From assembly GCA_017999075.1 (NCBI GenBank), contig JAGOBX010000186.1, forward strand, positions 1 to 6,935: a stretch of DNA of 6,935 bases, read 5' to 3'. Source of the stretch: Candidatus Babelota bacterium (GTDB taxonomy: Bacteria > JAGOBX01). The translations under genes and the position numbers were made by a program. The notes below the pieces were generated by a model. The model saw nothing but the letters and a program-made list of their open reading frames with translations, was not told where the DNA came from and ran no database searches. Of the stretch, positions 1-6,864 are shown one piece after another (the first letter of the stretch is position 1; each line of letters begins with the position of its first letter).

Positions 1-103
1 GCCTATAACAGATACGTAATTAAAAAAATATCATGAGGTAAAAAGGATTAATTCTGAAAAAATTGGGGAATTGTGTAATCAAATTTTTTTATGGAGTTTA
101 TTT

Positions 104-880
104 ATGTTTTTAATAATTCATAAAACTTTAAAAGGATTGATTATTTACTTATTAGCCTCTAAACGAATTACCGGCATTGTTTTTTTATTATTATTTTTTA
201 TATTTTTTATAACATTGACAATTAGCGCTACAAATTTAAAGCCTAAAATTTTTTTTGACATTGAACATGGCGAACGTTATGAAGAAATTGAAGATGATTT
301 TACCGATTATGATTATGATATAACAAAATCCTATAGATACAGAATTATTAAATTAGGATATAAACAAAGTTTAGATCCTAATTCGGATTTTTCTATAATT
401 CTTAAAAATAACGATAAAAATTTTTCATATGCTGGAGATAACGGATTATCCAATTATTCAAATTCAGTTTTAGGGTATTACAAAAAAGACTTAACAGATA
501 TTATAGAATTTAAAATAGAAATCAACGCTTTAACCAGAAAATTCAGTGAACAATATTCTTCGGATAAAGAAAATTATTGGTATACCTCAGGATTATCGTT
601 TAAAATAACTCCTAAAAGCAATTCTAGTTTTTTTACTGCTGAATCAAACATATATTCGTTTAAATTAACCTATAAAAACCAGCATTATTATAATGCCGAT
701 TATAAGGACCTAAACTCAAAAGGAATATACGGTGAATGGAACCGGAAAATTAACGATGCATTACGTATAGAAACAAGGGCTAAATATAATATTAACAGAT
801 ATGATGTTGAGAGCGGCATTCGCCAGAATTCCGATAAATATAACATTGGTGTAAGGTTTGAATATGATTTTAACAAATAA
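104..880 (+). CDS. Putative outer-membrane beta-barrel protein of a polysaccharide locus
   Basis: Hypothetical protein of 258 residues. The N-terminus has a basic KR pair followed by a long hydrophobic stretch (about residues 22-41) ending near an SAT sequence, as in a signal peptide or N-terminal membrane anchor. The rest is made of short segments with alternating polar and aromatic residues separated by Asn/Asp/Ser-rich turns. I count roughly ten possible strands, the last ending in YDF close to the C-terminus, which is the usual look of an outer-membrane barrel. I chose the ATG at 104 because GGAG lies 7 bases upstream; an in-frame TTG at 71 would add 11 residues but its GGGGA is too close. 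The 3' end overlaps the sugar-phosphate transferase gene, so the two are probably co-translated. Small barrels of the EpsL/BBP2 kind occur in exopolysaccharide operons and may help export. That family assignment is inference; no catalytic motif is visible. Confidence 0.6.
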   Translation: MFLIIHKTLKGLIIYLLASKRITGIVFLLLFFIFFITLTISATNLKPKIFFDIEHGERYEEIEDDFTDYDYDITKSYRYRIIKLGYKQSLDPNSDFSIILKNNDKNFSYAGDNGLSNYSNSVLGYYKKDLTDIIEFKIEINALTRKFSEQYSSDKENYWYTSGLSFKITPKSNSSFFTAESNIYSFKLTYKNQHYYNADYKDLNSKGIYGEWNRKINDALRIETRAKYNINRYDVESGIRQNSDKYNIGVRFEYDFNK

Positions 881-1484
881 TTATGATGAATCGCAGTATA
901 TTTATAAAGATAGACCAGTATACGATTTTTTTAAAAGATTCTTGGATCTTTTTATAGCTATTATTTTATTATTTTTATTATCCCCTGTTTTTCTAATAAT
1001 AATAGTTATTCTTAAAATCAGTTACAAGCAGAATGTTTTTTATTTCCAGGAGAGAGTAGGGCAACATGGAAAAATATTTAAAATATATAAGTTTAGAACA
1101 ATGAAACTTAATGCAGAAGATATTGAACCGGTATGGGCAAAACCTGATGATGAACGCTGTACAGTTTTTGGAAAAATATTAAGAAAAACAAGTATAGACG
1201 AATTACCTCAGCTCATAAATATCATTGCTGGAAATTTATCTATAGTTGGACCTCGGCCTGAACGTCCTTTTTTTATGAAAGATCATGTCGGATTATCTGG
1301 AAAAAGGTTGCTTGTAAAACCAGGATTAACTGGACTTGCCCAGGTTAACGGAAGATATAAACTCAATATAGAAGAAAAATTAAAATTTGATCTTGAATAT
1401 ATTCATAATCGCAGTGTTTATCTTGATATAAAAATTATGATCAAAACAGTTCCTGTAATAATAAGCTGTAATGGAGCATGGTAA
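864..1484 (+). CDS. Short polyprenyl-phosphate sugar-1-phosphate transferase (bacterial sugar transferase family)
   Basis: A 206-residue monotopic phosphoglycosyl transferase. It transfers a sugar-1-phosphate from a nucleotide sugar to undecaprenyl phosphate at the inner face of the cytoplasmic membrane, the first step of exopolysaccharide, capsule or O-antigen unit assembly. Visible family marks, in order: a KRFLD-started hydrophobic re-entrant helix containing Ser-Pro (residues 40-41), FQERVG, KFRTM (about 76-80), SIDELPQL with the catalytic Asp-Glu pair at 112-113, SIVGPRPERPFF (about 126-137), KPGLTGLAQVNGR, and a C-terminal NGAW resembling the RGAY ending of ExoY-type enzymes. It lacks the N-terminal multi-helix region of WbaP-type proteins, so it is the short PglC/ExoY-like form and appears complete. 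The ATG at 864 is preferred over TTG 858 because AAGG sits 7 bases upstream. It overlaps the barrel gene by 17 bases, consistent with translational coupling. Sugar specificity cannot be read from the sequence. Confidence 0.93.
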   Translation: MILTNNYDESQYIYKDRPVYDFFKRFLDLFIAIILLFLLSPVFLIIIVILKISYKQNVFYFQERVGQHGKIFKIYKFRTMKLNAEDIEPVWAKPDDERCTVFGKILRKTSIDELPQLINIIAGNLSIVGPRPERPFFMKDHVGLSGKRLLVKPGLTGLAQVNGRYKLNIEEKLKFDLEYIHNRSVYLDIKIMIKTVPVIISCNGAW

Positions 1485-1498
1485 TATTAAATATTCTG

Positions 1499-1525
1499 AA
1501 TATAAATTATAAAATTTATATTTTT
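1499..1525 (+). terminator. AT-only hairpin with T-run after the polysaccharide genes
   Basis: A perfect 10-bp inverted repeat (AATATAAATT, loop ATAA, AATTTATATT), with one further possible G-U pair at the base, is followed by TTT, so the stem's own TT plus these make five T. It starts 15 bases after the transferase stop codon and lies before the binding-protein gene. The position and T-run suggest an intrinsic terminator closing the polysaccharide unit. The stem has no G-C pair, so termination would be weak; a regulatory dyad is the alternative. Confidence 0.4.
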
Positions 1526-1530
1526 AAGAT

Positions 1531-1557
1531 TTGAAAAAAATTTTATATTATTATAGT
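1531..1557 (+). promoter_or_regulatory. Weak sigma70-like promoter candidate for the binding protein
   Basis: TTGAAA at 1531-1536 and TATAGT at 1552-1557 resemble -35 and -10 boxes, but the 15-base spacer is short. The region is so AT-rich that chance matches are likely. It would put transcription start about 13 bases before the ATG at 1577, where no Shine-Dalgarno sequence is visible. Confidence 0.22.
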
Positions 1558-1576
1558 TACCCTGAAAATATTTCAA

Positions 1577-2818
1577 ATGAAAAAAATATCAGCAGCTATT
1601 ATATTTTTTTTGTTTATAAAAGTATTTGCATCAGCAAACGTTTATACAACAACTACGGTTAATATATGGCATTCTTTTCGTGAAAATGAAGAAAAATCGC
1701 TTTCATATCTTGTTAAAAAATTCAATTTAATTCATCCTGATTATAATGTAATATTAAAGAGAGTTGATTCTGATTCATTCGCAACAATAATAGAAAATAA
1801 TTACAGCAAACCAGATGGGCCTGATATTTTTATTTGGGCTCACGATCGGCTTGGAGACTGGGCTGAAAAAAAAATAGCTCTGCCTATAGGCAAATTAATT
1901 AGTTTTACAGTATTATCGGAATATATAAAATCTTCTATAAAAGCTCTAACTTATAAAAATAACCTTTATGGTTTACCGTTCAGCATAGAATGTGTGGCTT
2001 TATTCTACAATAAGAAACATCTTTCAAATCCGCCTGTATCTTTTGAACAATTAGTAAATCAATCAGAATCATTTATAAAATCAGGAAATGAAAAATATGG
2101 ATTGTTATATGCGTATGACGATTATTATTTCCATAGTATTCTGCTTCATAGTTATGGCGGGGCAACTTTTACTCCTGATCATAAATATAATCTGGACAGC
2201 GCCGAAATGAAAAAATCTCTTGAATTAAGCTCTATTCTTTTTAAGAAAAAAATTATTCCTGTTGTTCCTGAAGGGAAAAACTTATGGGATTATCAGTTGT
2301 CATTGTTTAATAATGGAAATTTGCTTTTTTTGATTTCAGGTCCATGGATCATAGGCTCATTAAAAACAAAAGATTGGGGTGTTACTGTTCTTCCTAAATT
2401 TGATGATAAACATTATATGCAGCCATTTTTAGGAGTTAAAGGACTATTTTTAACAAATAAAAAAAGAACAGATGTTCTTATAAAAAAAATTATTAATGTT
2501 ATGGAATATTTATCTTCAGGAGAATCCGGAGCAATAATGGGAAATGTCGGCGGTTATCTTCCTGCTAATATAACAGCTTATAATGACGATGTTCTAAAAG
2601 ATAATTCAGCGGCTTTGGTTTTCAGAGATCAATCAATTAAATCTTACCCTATGCCCAATATTCCTGAAATGTCGCTAATATGGAAAATAATGAATAATAA
2701 ATCAACATTGGAATTTGGCATATTAAGGTTAACCCAAACCGGTAAAATTAACCCGGAAAATGCTGTAAAAAAAGCAAAACAGCAATTTTATAATTTATTA
2801 AACAACAACCGGAAATAG
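1577..2818 (+). CDS. MalE-like periplasmic sugar-binding protein (extracellular solute-binding protein family 1)
   Basis: A 413-residue cluster-1 ABC-type binding protein resembling E. coli MalE. A signal peptide is clear: MKK, hydrophobic core, cleavage after ASA near residue 20. There is no lipobox Cys, so the mature protein should be free in the periplasm. Recognisable MalE segments are NIWHSF (29-34), GPDIFIWAHDR (81-91), FYNKK (143-147), SGPW (254-257), GVTVLPKF (268-275) and MPNIPEMSLIW (359-369). By eye-alignment the maltose-contact residues of MalE W62, D65, R66, E111, Y155, W230 and W340 correspond to W87, D90, R91, E138, Y184, W257 and W369; E153 becomes D182. A maltose, maltodextrin or similar alpha-glucoside ligand is therefore plausible but inferred. 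No MalF/MalG permease or MalK ATPase gene is adjacent; the next gene is a sensor kinase, so it may serve signalling, or transport with components elsewhere. The start is ATG 1577, fixed by the signal peptide, although no clear ribosome binding site precedes it. Confidence 0.93.
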   Translation: MKKISAAIIFFLFIKVFASANVYTTTTVNIWHSFRENEEKSLSYLVKKFNLIHPDYNVILKRVDSDSFATIIENNYSKPDGPDIFIWAHDRLGDWAEKKIALPIGKLISFTVLSEYIKSSIKALTYKNNLYGLPFSIECVALFYNKKHLSNPPVSFEQLVNQSESFIKSGNEKYGLLYAYDDYYFHSILLHSYGGATFTPDHKYNLDSAEMKKSLELSSILFKKKIIPVVPEGKNLWDYQLSLFNNGNLLFLISGPWIIGSLKTKDWGVTVLPKFDDKHYMQPFLGVKGLFLTNKKRTDVLIKKIINVMEYLSSGESGAIMGNVGGYLPANITAYNDDVLKDNSAALVFRDQSIKSYPMPNIPEMSLIWKIMNNKSTLEFGILRLTQTGKINPENAVKKAKQQFYNLLNNNRK

Positions 2819-2828
2819 AAAATGTTTA

Positions 2829-2856
2829 TTGACCTGCAAAAAATTATTTTTATAAA
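2829..2856 (+). promoter_or_regulatory. Sigma70-like promoter candidate for the sensor kinase
   Basis: TTGACC (2829-2834), a 16-base spacer and TATAAA (2851-2856) each match the consensus boxes at five of six positions. It lies in the 68-80 base gap between the binding protein and the kinase, putting transcription start near 2863. The kinase could thus be transcribed alone as well as by readthrough from the binding-protein gene, since no terminator is evident in the gap. Confidence 0.45.
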
Positions 2857-2898
2857 GTATTATATTATGCGGAAAAATTAGCAAAAGTGAGTTTAAAA

Positions 2899-5532
2899 AT
2901 GAAACTTAAAAAAAAAGTAGTATTTTTGTTGTTGGTTGTTTCTATAATACCTCTTCTTGCTTTAAGTTTTATAAGTTATCGTATTGCACGCGAAATACTT
3001 ATGAATCAAATAGGCAATCAAGTTGAAAAATTAGGATTTGAAATTGACGAAAAAATCTATTTGCATTTCAAAGAACTTGAAAATTCAAGCAATAAAATTG
3101 CAGAAAACAAAGATTTTTTATTATGGGCAGAACATTGCGATGACAAAAAAGTTGATGTAACTTTTTTAAATGAAATATTTAATATAAATTTCATACATTT
3201 TTTAAACAAAAACAAAAATTTTATCAATATTTTATATTATAATAAATTCAATAATCTTATATATTCATCTCAAAATGATAAATCATTTATTCCTGATTAT
3301 ATAATTTCAAATTTGAATTTTAAAAAGAATAGTGAACCAATTACTGTTTATGGAAAAAATGGGGAACCGTCTATTTTTATTTTAAAAAAAATTTTATTTG
3401 AAAATAATTATTATGGTTCTCTTTTTTTTAAAATAAACATGGAATCTATTGATATTCTTATAAAGTCTATAAAACTTCAGGGTATAAAATATTTAAATAT
3501 CATTATAGCAGATAATAACAGAATTATTTCGCCGTTCTCGGATTATATGGTAAATGAAAAAAGAAGTAATTACAATACTGATTCTAAACAAAAAATTTCG
3601 GGAATAAATTTGGATTTGCTTGCTCCGGGAAAATTTATTGAAAAAAGAATAGGAAACCAAAACAATTTTTTTTACAAAAAAAAATTAAATAAGTTTAATT
3701 GGTCTGCAATAGTTATTCTTCAAAAAGAAGAATTGTTGAAACCTATTTCTAAACTTAAAATTACTGCGGCAATCCTTACGATAATAGCATGCTTTATAAC
3801 AATTATTTTATCTTTAGCTTTAAGCAATAATCTTGTAAAACCTATTGTATCTTTGACAAATTCTGCGGTAAAAATATCTTCTGGGAATTTTGATGAAAAA
3901 ATTTCAGTTCAATCAAATAAATTAAATTCACCTTGTAATGATGATGAAATAATGATACTTGGAGACAGTTTTGAAACTATGAGGATAAATATTAAAGAAC
4001 ATATAGAACATCTTGACAGTAAAGTGATAGAACGCACGCAAGCTATTACTGACTTGCTTGATAATGCAGGTCAGGGATTTTTGAGTTTTGATATTTCTCT
4101 TACAGTAATGAAAGAATACTCTGCTCAGTGTTTGCAAATTTTTGGAAAAAAAATAGAAAATATGAATATTCTTGAATTATTGTTTCCGCATCAGTGGGAA
4201 CAATATTTATTTGATTACGCATCGCTAAGACATGATTCCGAAATAGTTATCGCAGAAGATACTTTTAAATTTTGCATAGAAAACGAAAAAGAAGTTATGT
4301 TAAAACTTTTACCAAATGAAATTAAAATTGATAAAAAAATATTATCTGTAAAATATGTTTTTTTAAAACATCAGGATAATTCAAAAAATAGAATTATGTT
4401 AATATTAACTGATATAACTAATGAAAAACATCTTGAAAAAAAAGCGGCTGAAGAAGAAGAACGTAATAAATTCATAGTTAAAGTCGCTCTTGACAAAAAT
4501 AGTTTTGTATTTTTTATTAAAGATTCATCAAATCTTATAACTCGAATGAGAAGTTTTGTGAACGATGGAAAATTCGATATTTTAAATCTGACTTATATAT
4601 ACAGGGACTGCCATACTATTAAAGGAAATGCTTCTTTTTTCAACATGAGGAAAGTTGTAGAAACAACGCATAGATTTGAGAATTATCTCGAAGAAATCAA
4701 ACTTACATCTATAATTCCGAATAATGTTATTGATGATGTAAATAAAAATATCGAAAATATATACATTTATTTAAATGAATATCTTGATTTGGTTAAAGAT
4801 TTTCTTAATCGGGATGAAATATTAAAAGATGAAAAAATATTTGAAGTAACCGAAACCAGAATAAACAATTTGGTAAATTATGTTATTAATAAAAATATTA
4901 CTGAAACAGATAAAAAATATATAATATCAAAGATAAATGAATTGAAGAAAATATCCATAAAATATATTTTAAAAAGATTTGTGTTAAACGCTCAGCAACT
5001 GGCGGTTAAACTCGGAAAAATAAAAGGTCAAATAAATTTGATAAATGAAGATTTGCCAGTAGATTATTATTATTTGAAACCGGCAATAGATTCATTTGTA
5101 CATTTAATCCGTAATGCAGTTGATCATGGAATAGAACCTGTTTCATTGAGAAAACGTCTCAATAAACCTGCAGAATTCAAATTGGAAATGTCTATTGATG
5201 AAAAAATTATTGACGATAAAATATATTTTATTTTTAAAATATCAGATGACGGACAAGGTATTGATTTAAAAAAATTGAAACAGAAGGTTATTGAAAAAAA
5301 AATAAAAACTGCCGAAGAAATCAGTTCTATTTCAGAAAATGAACTGATTAATTTGATTTTTTTGGATGGCATAAGTTCAAAAGAAATTTCAACTGAAATT
5401 TCAGGACGAGGAGTAGGATTAAGCGCTGTGAAAGCTGCTGTGGAATCACTTAATGGGAAAATTGAAATACAGACAGTTCAGGGAAAATCAACTTGTTTTA
5501 CAGTGTTTATTCCATATTTGAAAACAGTATAG
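2899..5532 (+). CDS. Transmembrane CheA-like sensor histidine kinase (dCache-HAMP-PAS-HPt-HATPase)
   Basis: An 877-residue membrane sensor kinase. Order: TM1 (about 7-27); periplasmic region 29-281 with dCache-like features, including an ending like WSAIVILQKEELLKPI; TM2 (about 288-308); HAMP (309-371) starting NNLVKPI; PAS-like domain (about 384-508) from LLDNAGQGFLSFD to LILTDITNEKH; charged coiled linker; HPt (about 521-636) with HTIKGNASF, where His572 is the likely phosphorylation site; CheA P3-like helices (about 647-711); CheA P4-type ATPase (712-876). ATPase motifs are the N box HLIRNAVDHGIE (735-746), G1 DDGQGID, the F-box region LIFLDG and G2 GRGVGLSAVK. It ends after P4, so there is no CheW-like P5, no P2 and no receiver. 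A phosphorelay from His572 to a separate regulator is expected, but no such gene is present here. GTG at 2887 would add four residues; ATG 2899 is preferred since it begins MKLKKK before TM1 and has GAG 7 bases upstream. It follows the sugar-binding protein, a possible periplasmic partner. Confidence 0.93.
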   Translation: MKLKKKVVFLLLVVSIIPLLALSFISYRIAREILMNQIGNQVEKLGFEIDEKIYLHFKELENSSNKIAENKDFLLWAEHCDDKKVDVTFLNEIFNINFIHFLNKNKNFINILYYNKFNNLIYSSQNDKSFIPDYIISNLNFKKNSEPITVYGKNGEPSIFILKKILFENNYYGSLFFKINMESIDILIKSIKLQGIKYLNIIIADNNRIISPFSDYMVNEKRSNYNTDSKQKISGINLDLLAPGKFIEKRIGNQNNFFYKKKLNKFNWSAIVILQKEELLKPISKLKITAAILTIIACFITIILSLALSNNLVKPIVSLTNSAVKISSGNFDEKISVQSNKLNSPCNDDEIMILGDSFETMRINIKEHIEHLDSKVIERTQAITDLLDNAGQGFLSFDISLTVMKEYSAQCLQIFGKKIENMNILELLFPHQWEQYLFDYASLRHDSEIVIAEDTFKFCIENEKEVMLKLLPNEIKIDKKILSVKYVFLKHQDNSKNRIMLILTDITNEKHLEKKAAEEEERNKFIVKVALDKNSFVFFIKDSSNLITRMRSFVNDGKFDILNLTYIYRDCHTIKGNASFFNMRKVVETTHRFENYLEEIKLTSIIPNNVIDDVNKNIENIYIYLNEYLDLVKDFLNRDEILKDEKIFEVTETRINNLVNYVINKNITETDKKYIISKINELKKISIKYILKRFVLNAQQLAVKLGKIKGQINLINEDLPVDYYYLKPAIDSFVHLIRNAVDHGIEPVSLRKRLNKPAEFKLEMSIDEKIIDDKIYFIFKISDDGQGIDLKKLKQKVIEKKIKTAEEISSISENELINLIFLDGISSKEISTEISGRGVGLSAVKAAVESLNGKIEIQTVQGKSTCFTVFIPYLKTV

Positions 5533-5538
5533 CAATAG

Positions 5539-5622
5539 TGGTGCGAGAAAGGGGACTTGAACCCCTACGCCTGAGGCGCTAGATCCTAAGTCTAGTGCGT
5601 CTGCCAATTCCGCCATTCTCGC
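5539..5622 (-). tRNA. tRNA-Leu (anticodon UAG), 3' CCA encoded
   Basis: On the minus strand the sequence folds as a class II tRNA: 7-bp acceptor stem GCGAGAA/TTCTCGC, a D-arm with AATTGGCAGA, anticodon stem CTAGA/TCTAG around the loop CTTAGGA, a long variable arm (CGCCTCAGGCG), a T-arm with GTTCAAGTC, discriminator A and encoded CCA (5539-5541). The anticodon is TAG (complement of 5586-5588), which reads CUA and other CUN leucine codons. It resembles proteobacterial tRNA-Leu genes. Its 3' end lies only 6 bases from the convergent kinase stop codon. Confidence 0.97.
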
Positions 5623-5661
5623 AAATTAAAAAAATCAACGGGAAACCTTAATTTTTTCAGT

Positions 5662-5690
5662 ATTTTATTAGGGTTTTGGTGAATTGTCAA
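5662..5690 (-). promoter_or_regulatory. Strong sigma70-type promoter of tRNA-Leu
   Basis: On the minus strand a perfect TTGACA -35 (5690-5685), a 17-base spacer and a TAAAAT -10 (5667-5662) lie upstream of the tRNA. Transcription would begin near 5655, giving a leader of about 33 bases to be removed by RNase P. Consensus boxes and ideal spacing fit a highly expressed stable RNA gene. Confidence 0.75.
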
Positions 5691-5767
5691 GTTGTTTTTC
5701 TTTTTCCAAATTAATTTATTGCTTGTTAATCATAAATTATTTTATAGAAAAAAATATGATAAAATTT

Positions 5768-6643
5768 TTAACTGCGGATGTTCTTACAAAAAATATTTTT
5801 ATTTTGATAATTTGAATAAAAAGAGGTTGCTAAAATTGGATTTATTGCTAACGGCGGTAATCCCAACTTTTCAACAGCTTTTTTACATAATATCATTTTG
5901 TCAATATTTTCTGAACCTTCTGAAATTTCTAAAACCGCATTATGAATTCTCAATAAATATTCTATTCCTTGCTGCAAATAATCTGTAATAGCATCTTTAC
6001 CTTTCGGCTCTGCCCAAGAAGATAATAAATAATCAATATTTTGTATTTTTTTTATTTTTTCAATAGATTTAAGTAAATTGTCAATTTCAGTATATACTGG
6101 CAAATCACCTATTCCAGGAATTGTATCGCCTGTAAACAATACTTTATCTTCATAATGATATAATGAAATAGAATCATCAGAATGTCCGGGAGTATGAATT
6201 ATTTTCAAAGTATTTTCGGGATCTAAACTTATTATTTCATCGTTTTCGACAGTTTTATCAACTGGAACTGAACCACTGACTAATTGATTAAACCCAGGCA
6301 CGGGTCTTTGATTGTATTGCAATTGTGTATCTTCTAACCATTTTTTTCCATTTTTATGAATGATTATTTTAGGATTGTATTCGTTTTTGAAGATATAAGT
6401 CGCGCCAATATGATCAGGATGAGAGTGTGTATGAATGATATGAGATATTTCTTTTGGTTTTCGGCCTTGGTGTTTGATATAATCAATTATTATTTGATAT
6501 GAATTGGCAACTCCGGTATCGATAATTGTTATCGTATCTCCTAAAATAATATAGGAATATACCAATCGTGATAATTTTTTTTCAGGAGAAACTGGGATTT
6601 CAAAGGGTATTTTTATCGCGCAAATATGTTTTGATATTTTCAT
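5768..6643 (-). CDS. Metallo-beta-lactamase-fold metallo-hydrolase
   Basis: A 291-residue MBL-fold protein without a signal peptide, probably cytoplasmic. Seen in order: ITIIDTG (38-44), the metal-binding HTHSHPDH (71-78; His73, His75, Asp77, His78), HTPGHSDDS (150-158; His154), and FTGD (170-173; Asp173, the bridging ligand), followed by a helical C-terminal part of about 80 residues. Such proteins use one or two Zn or Fe ions to hydrolyse thioesters, lactones, phosphoesters or other bonds, or in some cases oxidise substrates. The substrate here is unknown. Where many relatives carry the last metal-ligand His in a GHG or SHG loop, this protein reads LLSSWAEPKG (207-215 region), with Trp210 at or near that place. 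The start is well supported: AGAAGG (6656-6651) lies 7 bases before the ATG. It is transcribed toward the tRNA-Leu gene, with about 77 bases between its stop codon and the tRNA promoter. No neighbour suggests its pathway. Confidence 0.92.
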   Translation of the reverse strand: MKISKHICAIKIPFEIPVSPEKKLSRLVYSYIILGDTITIIDTGVANSYQIIIDYIKHQGRKPKEISHIIHTHSHPDHIGATYIFKNEYNPKIIIHKNGKKWLEDTQLQYNQRPVPGFNQLVSGSVPVDKTVENDEIISLDPENTLKIIHTPGHSDDSISLYHYEDKVLFTGDTIPGIGDLPVYTEIDNLLKSIEKIKKIQNIDYLLSSWAEPKGKDAITDYLQQGIEYLLRIHNAVLEISEGSENIDKMILCKKAVEKLGLPPLAINPILATSFYSNYQNKNIFCKNIRS

Positions 6644-6688
6644 AATCTTGCCTTCTCGTTAATATTTAAAAGTGCTATTTCACATAAA

Positions 6689-6717
6689 CTGATAGGGACT
6701 TGCGTTTCGCCTGTCAA
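6689..6717 (-). promoter_or_regulatory. Proximal promoter candidate of the MBL-fold gene
   Basis: Minus-strand TTGACA (6717-6712), a 17-base spacer and TATCAG (6694-6689). The -35 is perfect and the -10 matches four of six. Transcription would start near 6682, leaving a leader of about 40 bases that contains the AGAAGG ribosome binding site. Confidence 0.5.
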
Positions 6718-6754
6718 ACATCAAAATCAAAATTTATAAGCTACTTTTTTAAAT

Positions 6755-6783
6755 AATATATTCTAACGTTGCAGAATTTTCAA
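6755..6783 (-). promoter_or_regulatory. Distal promoter candidate of the MBL-fold gene
   Basis: Minus-strand TTGAAA (6783-6778), a 17-base spacer and TATATT (6760-6755), each five of six to consensus. It would start transcription near 6748, about 100 bases before the start codon, in tandem with the closer candidate. AT-rich background makes chance matches possible. Confidence 0.4.
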
Positions 6784-6864
6784 GTCTTATTTTCAAATGG
6801 GAGGTTGACAGTTTTTTTTTTAATGTAAAATTACAAATATCATGGATATAAAAAGCAGAACGTA

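Noticed and set aside
1-36. Possible 3' end of an upstream gene, open in frame 1 to a TGA at 34-36
   Set aside because: Only 11 codons are visible and other frames are also closed by chance, so there is no way to tell whether it is coding.
71-103. TTG start at 71 for the barrel protein
   Set aside because: The GGGGA is one base from the TTG, while ATG 104 has GGAG at a 7-base spacing.
3928-4137. Minus-strand open frame of 69 codons inside the kinase gene
   Set aside because: It is a shadow of the kinase frame with no recognisable motif and no independent support.
5124-5372. Minus-strand open frame of 82 codons opposite the kinase ATPase domain
   Set aside because: It lies opposite conserved ATPase motifs and shows no family features of its own.
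5539-5622. tRNA-Leu as an integration site for a mobile element
   Set aside because: No duplicate of the tRNA 3' end, integrase or transposase was seen in the window.
5712-5739. 8-bp AT hairpin (12-base loop) between the MBL-fold gene and the tRNA promoter
   Set aside because: It is all A-T with a large loop and no T-run on the minus strand, so a terminator call is not supported.
5692-5988. Plus-strand open frame of 98 codons overlapping the MBL-fold gene end
   Set aside because: It is low-complexity Phe/Leu/Lys-rich sequence, antisense to a well-supported gene, without a ribosome binding site.
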